Origin: Beijerinckiaceae bacterium
Lineage (GTDB): Bacteria; Pseudomonadota; Alphaproteobacteria; Rhizobiales; Beijerinckiaceae
NCBI GenBank assembly: GCA_027532775.1
Contig: JAPZTO010000001.1
Location: forward strand, 620,001 to 684,000
Direction of reading: 5' to 3'
Length of the DNA stretch: 64,000 nucleotides
In this document: positions 27,786-36,159 of the stretch, one piece after another
How positions within the stretch are numbered: position 1 is the stretch's first letter
Layout of the letters: each line of letters opens with the position of its first letter
Program-made: the position numbers and the translations under genes
Notes under the pieces: generated by a model
Databases searched by the model: none
Told to the model about the DNA's origin: nothing
What the model saw: only the letters and a program-made list of their open reading frames with translations

Positions 27786-29145
27786 ATTGTTCCCGATATT
27801 TCCGGACGATCGCGAGCGCGATGACGTTGAGGGTCAGCGTGAAGAAGAAGAGCACGAAGCCGAGGGCGAAGGCTGCCAGCGTCTTCGCGCTGTCGAATTC
27901 CTGGTCGCCGACGAGGATGGTCTTGATCTGAACCGTAAAGGTGGTGACAGCATCCAGCGGGTTGAACGAGAGGTTTGCGGCCAGTCCGGCGGCCATCACG
28001 ACAATCATCGTCTCGCCGACGGCGCGCGAGATGGCGAGCATGAAGGCCGAGACGATGCCCGGAAGCGCGGCCGGCAGGACGACCTTCTTGATCGTCTCCG
28101 ACCGGGTCGCGCCCATGCCGAAGGAGCCGTCGCGCAGGGATTGCGGCACCGCGGTGATGACGTCATCCGACAGGGACGAGACGAAAGGAACGATCATGAT
28201 GCCCATGACGAGCCCCGCCGCGAGGGCGCTTTCCGACGCGACGCTCAGGCCCAGGGACGTTCCGACCTCGCGGATCAGCGGCGCGACCGTCAGGGCGGCA
28301 AAGAACCCGAGAACGACAGTGGGAATACCCGCGAGAATTTCGAGGATCGGCTTGGCCCAGGCCCGGAATTTCGGCGAGGCATATTCGGCCATGTAGATGG
28401 CGGCAAACAGGCCGATCGGGCCGGCCACGAGAATGGCGATGGTCGAGATGAGCAGGGTTCCGACAAGCAGCGGAACCATGCCGAACGAGCCCGAGGAACC
28501 GACCTGGTCGGCGCGGATCGCGGTCTGCGGCGACCAATGGGTGCCGAAGAGGAAATCGATCGGCGAAACCTTCTGGAAGAACCGGAAGGTCTCGAACAGG
28601 ACCGAGAAGACAATCCCGATTGTCGTGATGACCGCAACCGTGGCGCAGGCCATCAGGAGATACCGCACAACCTGCTCGAACCGGTTCCGGGCCCGGAACT
28701 CGCCGGAAATGCTGCGGAGCGAAAACAGGGCCATTGCGATGCCGACGGCGAGGCCGAGACCGAGAACCGCCCAGTTCGTCAGCGCCGAGAGATAGGCATA
28801 CATCGCCGCACCGGCCTGAAGCGCCTGCGTGGCATTGGCAGCGCCGCGACCGATCGCGAATTCCCGGATCTCGCGGAAAGCCGCGCCCCGGCGCAACTCG
28901 TCCGTCAGCAGGGCCGGATCCATCGCCACGAGCGCCTGATGTTCGACGAAGCGCGCAGCCAGCACCGAGCCGGCAAAATGGATCAGGATCATCGGGAGGA
29001 TGACCTGCGCTGCTGCGAGCAGGCCGTGGTAACTCGGGCGGGAATGCAGGGTCTGGCCATTGGCGAGCGCAGCCGCGCGGCCCCGGACAAGGAAATAGGC
29101 CCCGAGGGCGAGCGCGACCATGAGCGCGTAATAGAAACCTGTCAC
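27778..29145 (-). CDS. pstC: Phosphate ABC transporter permease PstC
   Basis: 455 aa. The C-terminal half is the PstC permease (LRDGSFGMGATRSETIKKVVLP as coupling loop, EILAGIPTVVLGF, VSAFMLAISRAVGETMIV). The N-terminal half has extra membrane segments and a periplasmic part with AALRTLTG-unrelated sequence, the extended alphaproteobacterial form. Separated from pstS by 74 bp that contain a strong terminator, so it should be expressed below pstS. Confidence 0.94.
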   Translation of the reverse strand: MTGFYYALMVALALGAYFLVRGRAAALANGQTLHSRPSYHGLLAAAQVILPMILIHFAGSVLAARFVEHQALVAMDPALLTDELRRGAAFREIREFAIGRGAANATQALQAGAAMYAYLSALTNWAVLGLGLAVGIAMALFSLRSISGEFRARNRFEQVVRYLLMACATVAVITTIGIVFSVLFETFRFFQKVSPIDFLFGTHWSPQTAIRADQVGSSGSFGMVPLLVGTLLISTIAILVAGPIGLFAAIYMAEYASPKFRAWAKPILEILAGIPTVVLGFFAALTVAPLIREVGTSLGLSVASESALAAGLVMGIMIVPFVSSLSDDVITAVPQSLRDGSFGMGATRSETIKKVVLPAALPGIVSAFMLAISRAVGETMIVVMAAGLAANLSFNPLDAVTTFTVQIKTILVGDQEFDSAKTLAAFALGFVLFFFTLTLNVIALAIVRKYREQYD

Positions 29146-29162
29146 TGCCTACCCCCGCTGGC

Positions 29163-29187
29163 AAAAACCGGCGCCCGAAGGCGCCGG
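29163..29187 (-). terminator. Intrinsic terminator between pstS and pstC
   Basis: Minus-strand 8-bp stem CCGGCGCC / GGCGCCGG closed by a TTCG tetraloop (very stable cUUCGg class) and followed directly by TTTTT. It lies 32 bp after the pstS stop and 18 bp before pstC. Partial read-through would give high PstS and lower PstCAB. Confidence 0.9.
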
Positions 29188-29219
29188 CCCGTTTCATCGA
29201 TGGCCGATCGGCCGTTACC

Positions 29220-30272
29220 TTACTTCGGCAGGCCTTCGCCCGTCATGACCTTCAGGGCCCCGACATTGGCCTTGGCTTCCGCCAGCTTGGCCTTCGGCAC
29301 CGGCACGAGGCCCTTCTTCTCGAGGTAGCCGCCTTCAGCCGCAGCGCGATCCGAAACATATTCCTGCGCGAACTTGTCGAGGCCCGGAACGACCCCGACA
29401 TGCGCCTTCTTCACATACACGAACATCTCGCGCGACGGGCCATACTTCAGGGTCGAGATCGTGTCCATTTCCGGCACGACGCCGTCAACAGTGACACCCT
29501 GGATCTTGGCCGCATTCTCCTCGAGGAACGAGAAGCCGAAGACGCCATACGCATTCGGGTTGGCTTCGAGCTTCTGGACGATCACGTTGTCGTTCTCGCC
29601 GGCCTCGACATAGGCACCGTCTTCACGGATGGTCTTCCAGGCGGCGTCGAAGGCCTTGCGATCGGACGCCTTCAGGGCTTTCAGGGCCGGGATCTGCTCG
29701 GCGCCCGGTTCCATGATCAGCTCATGGAGCGAGTCACGCGTGCCGGAGGTCGGCGGCGGACCGAGGATCTCGATCGGCTTGTTCGGCAGCGACGGGTCGA
29801 TCTGGTTCCAGCTCTTGTAGGGGTTCGGGACAAGCTTGCCATCCGGACCCGGGACATTCTTCGCAAGGGCGAGGAAGATCTGGGCGCGCGTCAGCTTGGT
29901 CGGGGCCGACTTCTTCGAATGTGACAGCGTCAGGCCGTCATAGCCGATCATCAGCTCGACAATATCCTTCACGCCATTCTTCTGGCAGGTCTCGAACTCA
30001 CCGATCTTCATACGGCGCGAGGCATTGGTGGCATCGGGGAAGTTCACGCCGACGCCGTCACAGAACATCTTCATGCCGCCGCCGGTGCCGGTGGACTCAA
30101 CCACCGGGGTCTTCACGCCACCGGTCTTGCCGAGCTGTTCGGCCACCGCCGTCGTGAACGGATACACGGTGGACGAACCAACGATGCGGATCTGGTCGCG
30201 CGCGGATGCAACGCCGGCGCTCAGGGCCATGGCGAGGGCGATCGCGGACACGCCGAGGAATTTCGAACCCAT
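29220..30272 (-). CDS. pstS: Periplasmic phosphate-binding protein PstS
   Basis: 350 aa. A signal peptide (MGSKFLGVSAIALAMALSAGVASA) precedes the PstS-type domain: IRIVGSSTVYPFT, ESTGTGGGMKMFCDGVG with the phosphate-contacting T/G/S residues, and DATNASRRMK. It belongs to the PstS/SphX branch with FGFSFLEENAAKIQGV. The start at 30272 is set by AGGAGAG upstream; the frame is open to 30353. A Pho box lies 75 bp upstream of the start. Confidence 0.95.
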   Translation of the reverse strand: MGSKFLGVSAIALAMALSAGVASARDQIRIVGSSTVYPFTTAVAEQLGKTGGVKTPVVESTGTGGGMKMFCDGVGVNFPDATNASRRMKIGEFETCQKNGVKDIVELMIGYDGLTLSHSKKSAPTKLTRAQIFLALAKNVPGPDGKLVPNPYKSWNQIDPSLPNKPIEILGPPPTSGTRDSLHELIMEPGAEQIPALKALKASDRKAFDAAWKTIREDGAYVEAGENDNVIVQKLEANPNAYGVFGFSFLEENAAKIQGVTVDGVVPEMDTISTLKYGPSREMFVYVKKAHVGVVPGLDKFAQEYVSDRAAAEGGYLEKKGLVPVPKAKLAEAKANVGALKVMTGEGLPK

Positions 30273-30346
30273 CTCGGGACTCTCCTTGTTAGCCCGGCCG
30301 CGCGGGGTTGGGTTGCGACCGGTCCGGATGCTTCTACAGAGGGGAG

Positions 30347-30364
30347 ACGACAAAACGATGACAG
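30347..30364 (-). promoter_or_regulatory. Pho box (PhoB operator) of pstS
   Basis: On the minus strand CTGTCAT-CGTT-TTGTCGT: two 7-bp repeats 4 bp apart matching the PhoB consensus CTGTCAT-N4-CTGTCAT, the first perfectly. It is 75-92 bp upstream of pstS, the expected place for PhoB-dependent induction under phosphate limitation. Confidence 0.8.
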
Positions 30365-30390
30365 TTCAACCGGTTGAAACTACGTAGTTT
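30365..30390. repeat. Two adjacent perfect palindromes after phoR
   Basis: TTCAACCGGTTGAA (30365-30378) and AACTACGTAGTT (30379-30390) abut each other and the Pho box and fill the space up to the phoR stop. Each could form a hairpin in phoR mRNA or bind a dimeric protein. No U-tract of terminator length follows. Confidence 0.6.
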
Positions 30391-31707
30391 TCAAGCTCTG
30401 GCAGTTGGCAGCGTCACCGAGAAGGTCGCCCCCTCTCCGAGCGTGCTGGAGATGGCCAGACGCCCGCGATGGCGGGTGACGATGTGCTTGACGATAGCCA
30501 GGCCGAGCCCGGTTCCGCCGAGAACCCGGCTTTCGGCAATGTCAGCCCTATAGAAGCGCTCGGTCAGGCGGGGGAGGTGCTCCTCGGCGATTCCGGGCCC
30601 GTAATCCCGGACCTGGACAACAAGTTCGGTCGGCGGATCCTCGCCGACTTTCTGGAGCACGATGTCCACCCTGCCGCCGCTCTGGCCGTATTTGATGGCG
30701 TTCTCGATGAGGTTCTCGAAGACACGGACCAGTTCATCACGGTCCCCCGTGACCGGCGGCATGCCTTCGGCCAGGGCGAATTGAAGCTGGACACCCCGGT
30801 CGCGGGCGAGCCCGCCCAAGGCGTCGGAAACCGAACGCAGCAGCAGGGCAAGATCGACCGACGCCGCCGGCGGAATATGCGCGTTCAGCTCGATCTTCGA
30901 GAGCGACAACAGATCCTCGATCAGCCGGGCCATGCGCTTGGCCTGCTGCTCCATAATCCCGAGAAAGTTGCGCCGTGCCACGGCATCGTCCCGCGCCGGC
31001 CCCTGCAGGGTTTCGATGAAACCGAGGATCGAGGCCAGCGGCGTCCGCAATTCGTGGCTTGCATTGGCGACGAAATCCGCGCGCATCGCTTCGAGGCGGC
31101 GGGCGGCCGTCGTGTCCGTCATGAAGATGACGGCATAGGCCACACCATTGGCCGGCTGAACGGGCCCGTGGCCGAGGCGGCGGACAACAATGTCATAGCT
31201 CCGTTCGATCGGTACGCGCTCGACGATCTCGGCGCGGGCCTCCGCCTGACCGGACAGGACGGTTTCAAGGGCCGACAGCATGGCCGGTGCACGGAGCGCG
31301 AAAGAGACGGGATGACCGAGCCGAAGTCCGGTCAACGTGCGCAAGGCAGCCGCATTGGCATGCACCATGTTGCCGCGATGATCGATCAGGATGGTCGGCG
31401 AGGTCATCGCATCCAGCACGGCATTGAGCCGCATGTCCGGAGGATTGCGGATCGCGCGGACCGGATCGGCCCGGCGGAGGCTCGTCGGTTCGAGCGTGCG
31501 CCAGCCGAGCCAGACGAAGCCGAGCGCCAGAAGGGCAAGGAGATGCGCCAACCACGGCAGGCTGGACAGATGCGCCATGAAGAGGAGGCCGCCCAGGGCG
31601 GCAATGGCCAGCACCCGGAGGACGTTGGCGCGCATCACGAGGGAGCGGAGCGTCGGTCTTTCCGGTGCATCCTCTGCCGGATCGGATGGCGGACCATCTT
31701 CAGACAT
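30391..31707 (-). CDS. phoR: Phosphate regulon sensor kinase PhoR
   Basis: 438 aa. Two hydrophobic segments (residues ~30-70) are followed by a PAS domain (NAVLDAMTSPTILIDHRGNMVHANAAA), a HisKA domain with the phosphorylated His in FVANASHELRTPLASILGF, and HATPase_c motifs (N box ENLIENAIKYG, G boxes YGPGIAEEH and [12 protein letters not shown]). It phosphorylates PhoB at low phosphate. The start overlaps the upstream UPF0104 gene by 8 bp, yet phoR heads the pst-pho series, separated from pstS by the Pho box. Confidence 0.94.
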   Translation of the reverse strand: MSEDGPPSDPAEDAPERPTLRSLVMRANVLRVLAIAALGGLLFMAHLSSLPWLAHLLALLALGFVWLGWRTLEPTSLRRADPVRAIRNPPDMRLNAVLDAMTSPTILIDHRGNMVHANAAALRTLTGLRLGHPVSFALRAPAMLSALETVLSGQAEARAEIVERVPIERSYDIVVRRLGHGPVQPANGVAYAVIFMTDTTAARRLEAMRADFVANASHELRTPLASILGFIETLQGPARDDAVARRNFLGIMEQQAKRMARLIEDLLSLSKIELNAHIPPAASVDLALLLRSVSDALGGLARDRGVQLQFALAEGMPPVTGDRDELVRVFENLIENAIKYGQSGGRVDIVLQKVGEDPPTELVVQVRDYGPGIAEEHLPRLTERFYRADIAESRVLGGTGLGLAIVKHIVTRHRGRLAISSTLGEGATFSVTLPTARA

Positions 31708-32722
31708 GTTCGCCCTCGTCCGGACTCGAAAGTTGCCGCTGGAGCATGCCCGCCCGGATCATCAGTTCGCGGACGCCGAGCAGGACCAGCGCCAGGATGA
31801 AGGGCACGACATAGTAGCAGAGCCGGTAGACCAGCAGCGCGCCGAGGAGCTGCTCCCGCGGGACGCCCGGCAGGGCCAGCAGCATCGTCGCCTCGAAGAC
31901 ACCGATCCCGCCGGGCGCGTGGCTGGCAATGCCGAGCGTGCAGGCGAAAACATAGGCGGCGAGCATGGTCGCGAACGGAACCTGCGCATCCGGCGGCAGC
32001 AGGACAAAGAGAACCGCAGCGCCGGCGCAGACGTCGGCAGCACCCAGCGCCATCTGGCGCGACGTGATCCGCACGCCGGGCAGGCGCAGCTGCCAGCCCT
32101 GGACGGAGAGTGTCCGGTTGCCCCGCTTGACCACCAGCAGGTAGATCGCGATGCCGAGGAGGACGGCGAGGCCGATCAGGACATTCATCGACAGCGGCAG
32201 CCGTGTGAACGTCGAGGCGGAGCCCGGCAGGATGATCATGACCGTGGCGAGGACCACGCCCATCCCGAGCCAGAAGGTGATCCCGGCGATCAAGGTCAGG
32301 CTGGCAATGGCCCGGGCGCCCAGGCCGACGCTGGAATAGATCCAGTAGCGCACGGTGGCAGCCGTGAGCAGCGGGAATCCGAGCGTGAAGCTGACGGCAT
32401 AGGAGGTGAAGGAGGCGAGCGCGGCGATCCGGTAGCGGACTTTCTGCGTCGTGACAGCCGGCAGTGCTACCCAGTCATAGCCCGTCAGCATCAGGTAGGA
32501 GACCGCCGTGAAGAAGAGGGCGAGCCAGATCTGGCTGTTGCTGGCCCGCCCGAAAGCGGCCTTGACCTCGGCTGCATCCAGCTCGGTGATCAGCCAGTAC
32601 AGAACGGCCAGCGAGAAGACGAACAGGGTGGCACTGGCGATCGTGCCGGCAATCTTCATGAAGCGGGCTCGACGGGCCATGACGGCGGATTCTTCCCGCG
32701 CGGCGGCTTGGTCCACGTTGCT
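31700..32722 (-). CDS. UPF0104/YbhN-family polytopic membrane protein
   Basis: About 340 aa with eight or so membrane segments, matching the lysylphosphatidylglycerol synthase transmembrane / UPF0104 (YbhN, AglD) family. Typical stretches are SYLMLTGYDWVALPAV, SYAVSFTLGFPLLTAATVRYWIY and the C-terminal SHAPGGIGVFEATML. No MprF synthase domain is fused, so it is not itself an aminoacyl-PG synthase; a flippase-like role is often proposed. The start is uncertain: GTG 32722 (GGAAG 5 nt upstream) is used; ATG 32680 and 32833 are possible. It overlaps phoR by 8 bp. Confidence 0.8.
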   Translation of the reverse strand, partial: SNVDQAAAREESAVMARRARFMKIAGTIASATLFVFSLAVLYWLITELDAAEVKAAFGRASNSQIWLALFFTAVSYLMLTGYDWVALPAVTTQKVRYRIAALASFTSYAVSFTLGFPLLTAATVRYWIYSSVGLGARAIASLTLIAGITFWLGMGVVLATVMIILPGSASTFTRLPLSMNVLIGLAVLLGIAIYLLVVKRGNRTLSVQGWQLRLPGVRITSRQMALGAADVCAGAAVLFVLLPPDAQVPFATMLAAYVFACTLGIASHAPGGIGVFEATMLLALPGVPREQLLGALLVYRLCYYVVPFILALVLLGVRELMIRAGMLQRQLSSPDEGEHV

Positions 32723-32884
32723 CACCCTTTCTTCCGCCCCCGAAGCCCCAGGCTTTCGGGCCCGACATTCCTGCCGGCGTAGCGTATCGTTGATGTTGCG
32801 ATGGCTATCAACCGAAATTCCTGACCGAATCATGGTGAGGTTGCGGTGCTTCTGCGCACGATGGTGGCAGAGCGCCGCACCCTG

Positions 32885-33958
32885 TCACGCCCGGCTGGCG
32901 AGGCGCCGCATCCAGTCGCCGGCATCGCCCATCAGGACCGCGATGCCGATCCGGGCACCGACGACCATGCTCAGGATGGCAACGGGCATCGACAGGGCCA
33001 GCATGGAGCCCGCCGTCAACCCCTGCCCGATGGTGCAGCCGCCGGCCAGAACGCCCCCCGTGCCCATACAGATGGCGCCGACGAGATGGCGCTTCATCTC
33101 GTGGTGATCATCGAAGGCCTCCCACCGGAACTCGCCCGCCCGGAGGCTGGCCGCAAAGGCGCCAATCACCACCCCGGCGACATTGCTCACCCCGAAATCC
33201 AGCCAGTCATCCTGCCCGGACAGGACGCCGAACATCGCCCGGGCCACTGGCGCGACATAGGTGAGGCTCTGGACACGCTGGTGCAGGTCGAACGGGTCGC
33301 TCCACCAGCCTGTCGCGGCCCAACCCAAAGCCACCGCGAGGCCAAGCGCAAGGCCTGCCGTCAGCAGCCGGCGGGCCCGCAGCAATCGCGCATCCCGCAG
33401 CACGGCGAGGATCAGCGGGACGATGATGGCCAGGCCGAGCACGGCCCGGAGATCAAGGCCAGCAACCCGTTGCATCTGGGTTGCGAGGTCCGAGGCACTG
33501 GGCCCCGGCATCGGCCATGCCCAGCCTTCGATCATGCCGATGCGAAAGCCGGACAGCACGCCCCGCAACATCGCATAGGCAAAGAGGGCATAGACGATAA
33601 TCACGACAAGGCTGCGAAGATCACCGCTGCCGAGCCGGATCAGCGAGCCGAAGCCGCAGGTGCCGACAAGCGCCATGCCGATCCCGAACAGCACGCCGCC
33701 GATGACCAGCCCGACCACGGGAACGGATTGGGGAAGGTAGGTTGACCGACTGGCATCGATGAGACCGGACAGGATCATGCCCTGCGTCAACAGAAGGGCG
33801 ACGGCCAGTGCCAACCCGAAGACCTTGGCGCGCCGCCAGTCCTGCCCCATCAGGCCGTCCTCGATCGCGCCGAATGTGCAGAGACGGGCGCGATAGACAA
33901 TCGCGCCAAGGGCCAACCCGGTCAGAAATCCCAGCAGACCGGTGGCGAGCGCGGGCAT
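32885..33958 (-). CDS. YeeE/YedE-family sulfur-compound transporter
   Basis: 357 aa polytopic inner-membrane protein of the YeeE/YedE (DUF395, TsuA-like) family, whose characterised members take up thiosulfate. The duplicated signature with a conserved cysteine is visible three times: YRARLCTFGAIEDGL, GTCGFGSLIRLGSGDLRSL and GGVLAGGCTIGQGLTAGS. It starts 13 bp after the SqrR-like regulator gene, in a soxS-arsR-yeeE unit beside the sox genes, which supports thiosulfate or related sulfur transport. Thiosulfate as substrate is inference. Confidence 0.87.
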   Translation of the reverse strand: MPALATGLLGFLTGLALGAIVYRARLCTFGAIEDGLMGQDWRRAKVFGLALAVALLLTQGMILSGLIDASRSTYLPQSVPVVGLVIGGVLFGIGMALVGTCGFGSLIRLGSGDLRSLVVIIVYALFAYAMLRGVLSGFRIGMIEGWAWPMPGPSASDLATQMQRVAGLDLRAVLGLAIIVPLILAVLRDARLLRARRLLTAGLALGLAVALGWAATGWWSDPFDLHQRVQSLTYVAPVARAMFGVLSGQDDWLDFGVSNVAGVVIGAFAASLRAGEFRWEAFDDHHEMKRHLVGAICMGTGGVLAGGCTIGQGLTAGSMLALSMPVAILSMVVGARIGIAVLMGDAGDWMRRLASRA

Positions 33959-33971
33959 GACCTGCTGATCC

Positions 33972-34334
33972 TCAGGTTTTGGGAGGGTCGCAGAAGATGC
34001 TGTAAATGATCGAGATCACCTGACGCACATCGTTGTTGGCGAGGCTGTAATAAATGGTCTTGCCATCCCGCCGGGTGGTGACCAGCCCGTCGAGACGCAG
34101 GCGCGCGAGTTGCTGCGACACGGTCGGCTGCCGCAGCGACAGGATGTTTTCGAGGTCGCTGACCGAGCGTTCCTTTTCCGAGAGGAGGCAGAGCAGCAAC
34201 AGCCTGTTCTCGTGGCTGAGCGCCTTCAGGAAATCGCTGGCCTTGCGGGCCTTGCGCATCAACTGGTCAAGTTCGGGCGAGAACTCGTCGCCGTCACGCA
34301 GTTCGGATTCGAGGCCTGCTTCAATCAAGGACAT
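33972..34334 (-). CDS. ArsR-family persulfide-sensing repressor, SqrR/BigR-like (SoxR)
   Basis: 120 aa winged-helix ArsR protein. The recognition region reads VSDLENILSLRQPTVSQQLARLR. Two cysteines, C49 (LLLLCLLSE) and C115 (SIFCDPP), are 66 residues apart, the same spacing as C41/C107 of Rhodobacter SqrR, which form a tetrasulfide bridge with persulfide and release DNA. The metal-type ELCVCD site of classic ArsR is absent. It sits 3 bp after soxS and before the YeeE transporter, so it probably derepresses sulfur oxidation genes when sulfide or persulfide is present. Confidence 0.88.
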   Translation of the reverse strand: MSLIEAGLESELRDGDEFSPELDQLMRKARKASDFLKALSHENRLLLLCLLSEKERSVSDLENILSLRQPTVSQQLARLRLDGLVTTRRDGKTIYYSLANNDVRQVISIIYSIFCDPPKT

Positions 34335-34337
34335 TGG

Positions 34338-34757
34338 TTACTTTCCCGCTTGATCTACCGATTCCAGCTTGCCAGCCAGCATCTTCATCAGGCTCCAGAA
34401 GGCGTCATCCCCCATATAGCCGGTTATCCGGCCAATTTCTTCCCCTTTTTCCACCAGCACAAAAGTCGGCGTGTAGAAGACCGGCTCCTTCAGGCGGTAG
34501 GCGGATTGTGACTGCCGGTCGAGCATCACGGCCTTCAGCGGCGCGCGCTCGCCTTCCGGCGTCTTCGGATAGATGCTGCCGATTTCCTTGTGCCAGCGCA
34601 CGCACCACGGGCAGCCGGGCCGCTCGAACATGACGAGTTCGGCGGCAAGCCCCGGGGCCATGCCGGCCCAGGCCAACATGATGCCGACCAGCCACGCCCT
34701 GACGGGCGCGAATGGCCGCAAGCGACGGAGGAAGGCGGCGACAGACAGCATGCGCAT
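34338..34757 (-). CDS. soxS: Periplasmic thioredoxin SoxS
   Basis: About 139 aa. An N-terminal signal/anchor (VRAWLVGIMLAWAGMAPGLAA) precedes a thioredoxin fold with active site ERPGCPWCVRWH (C49, C52). The IYPKTPEGERAPLKAV stretch matches SoxS, which keeps the SoxY cysteine reduced and active in Paracoccus. The start is uncertain (two ATGs at 34757 and 34751, no strong SD; the frame is open to 34910). First gene of soxS-arsR-yeeE. It starts 35 bp after the DUF3422 gene ends. Confidence 0.85.
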   Translation of the reverse strand: MRMLSVAAFLRRLRPFAPVRAWLVGIMLAWAGMAPGLAAELVMFERPGCPWCVRWHKEIGSIYPKTPEGERAPLKAVMLDRQSQSAYRLKEPVFYTPTFVLVEKGEEIGRITGYMGDDAFWSLMKMLAGKLESVDQAGK

Positions 34758-34792
34758 GATATAGCGCAAGATGAATATGTTGGCCAGTCTTC

Positions 34793-36100
34793 TCAGAACC
34801 CGTCTGCGCGGGTGTGGAGGCGGCGGAGCCGGCGCATGACCCCCCACATGACCGCGACAACCAGCGGAACCGACAGGCCGATCGCGACATCCAGCGGCAG
34901 GGCGAGCCACCCCGATTCCTTGGCTGCCTTGAGCAGATAGCCAACCAGCCCGATCACATAATAGCTGATCGCTGCAACCGAGAGACCCTCGACCGTCTGC
35001 TGCAGGCGGAGCTGCATGCGCGTCCGTTCGCTCATCCCGCTCAGAAGCGCATTGTTCTGCTTGGCGAGTTCGACATCGATGCGGGTGCGCAGCAACCCGG
35101 AAGCGCGCGTGAGCCGCGCCGCGAGATCGAGCAGGTTGGCTTCCATCGTCTCGCAGGTGCGGAGTGCCGGCGCGTTCCGCCTTGTCAGGAAGGCTTCGAC
35201 CGTCGGTGCATCCTGGCTCGCGGCCACCGTGAAGGACGACAGCCGGTCATTGAGGATGGCGCCATAGGCGCGCGTCGCACCGAACCGGAATTTCGTGGTG
35301 GCGATCTCGCTTTCGACGCGCGCTGTCATGTTGGTCAGGCGGGCCAGCAATTCGTCGCCTTCGCCGAGGGTGGTCTGATGCACGAGATCGCGCATGAGGT
35401 CCGCGAGCCCCTTCTCGACCTCCCGGACGATCGGGCCGATCCGCTGCGCTTCCGGCAATCCCAGCAAAGCGAGGTTGCGATAGACCTCGATTTCCATCAC
35501 ATCCCGGGCGAGCGAACCGAGACGCCGGTCCGGCAGGCCGCGATTGACGATGACGAACCGCACGAACCCGGCCTCGTCGGGCACGAAATCCGATGCGACG
35601 CGGGCGCGGCCATCCTCGACATCGGAAACCGAGATCACCCCCGACTGGACATGACTCATCGCCGCATCGCCCTGGTCCTCGCCGATCAGCGACATATCGA
35701 CCGAGACGATGTGCGGGCCGGGCTGCTCGGGCAGGGCGAGTGACGCGAGGATCTCGCCCCCGGTCAGGTCAAACCGGGCCGCCTCGCCGCTCAACATGAA
35801 CACATAGGTGGTGAATTCCGTATGCTGCTCCCACCGGAACAGGCCCTGCGGCAGGTTCATGCGGTGGTGACGGGCCGAGGCCGGCGCCGGCGCCGCGCCG
35901 TGACTGCGCGCAAAGGCATCCAGCCGCTCGCGGACTTCCTCCGGCGAGGCCGTGCCGCGCAGGAAGGCGAGCCCGAGTACGCGTGCCGGTGTTTCCAGCC
36001 GGAAGAACGGCCGGGCATGGGCCTCGGAGAGAATCGCGTGGCGTGCCGGATGCGGGGCGAAGGGCGGGGTCGAGGCGACTGTCAGCACGGAAAACCCCAT
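34793..36100 (-). CDS. DUF3422 family membrane-anchored protein
   Basis: 435 aa. It matches the alphaproteobacterial DUF3422 family: N-terminal HPARHAILSEAHARPF, an internal helical/coiled-coil region (about 220-370) and two C-terminal membrane segments (ISYYVIGLVGYLLKAA; LALPLDVAIGLSVPLVVAVMWGV). Function unknown; general topology resembles CorA-type transport or membrane-organising proteins, which is only an analogy. ATG 36100 is 7 nt after a terminator U-tract and lacks a leader. GTG 36088, with GGGG 6 nt upstream, is a good alternative start. Confidence 0.8.
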   Translation of the reverse strand: MGFSVLTVASTPPFAPHPARHAILSEAHARPFFRLETPARVLGLAFLRGTASPEEVRERLDAFARSHGAAPAPASARHHRMNLPQGLFRWEQHTEFTTYVFMLSGEAARFDLTGGEILASLALPEQPGPHIVSVDMSLIGEDQGDAAMSHVQSGVISVSDVEDGRARVASDFVPDEAGFVRFVIVNRGLPDRRLGSLARDVMEIEVYRNLALLGLPEAQRIGPIVREVEKGLADLMRDLVHQTTLGEGDELLARLTNMTARVESEIATTKFRFGATRAYGAILNDRLSSFTVAASQDAPTVEAFLTRRNAPALRTCETMEANLLDLAARLTRASGLLRTRIDVELAKQNNALLSGMSERTRMQLRLQQTVEGLSVAAISYYVIGLVGYLLKAAKESGWLALPLDVAIGLSVPLVVAVMWGVMRRLRRLHTRADGF

Positions 36101-36106
36101 GAAACG

Positions 36107-36131
36107 AAAAAGGGAGGCTTGAGAGCCTCCC
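36107..36131 (-). terminator. Intrinsic terminator of soxAX
   Basis: Minus-strand 8-bp stem GGGAGGCT / AGCCTCCC with a CTCA loop followed by TTTTT, 29 bp after the soxX stop and just before the DUF3422 start. It isolates soxAX from the genes downstream. Confidence 0.9.
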
Positions 36132-36159
36132 TCTATACTGTCGCTTTCCCGGGAAAAAG

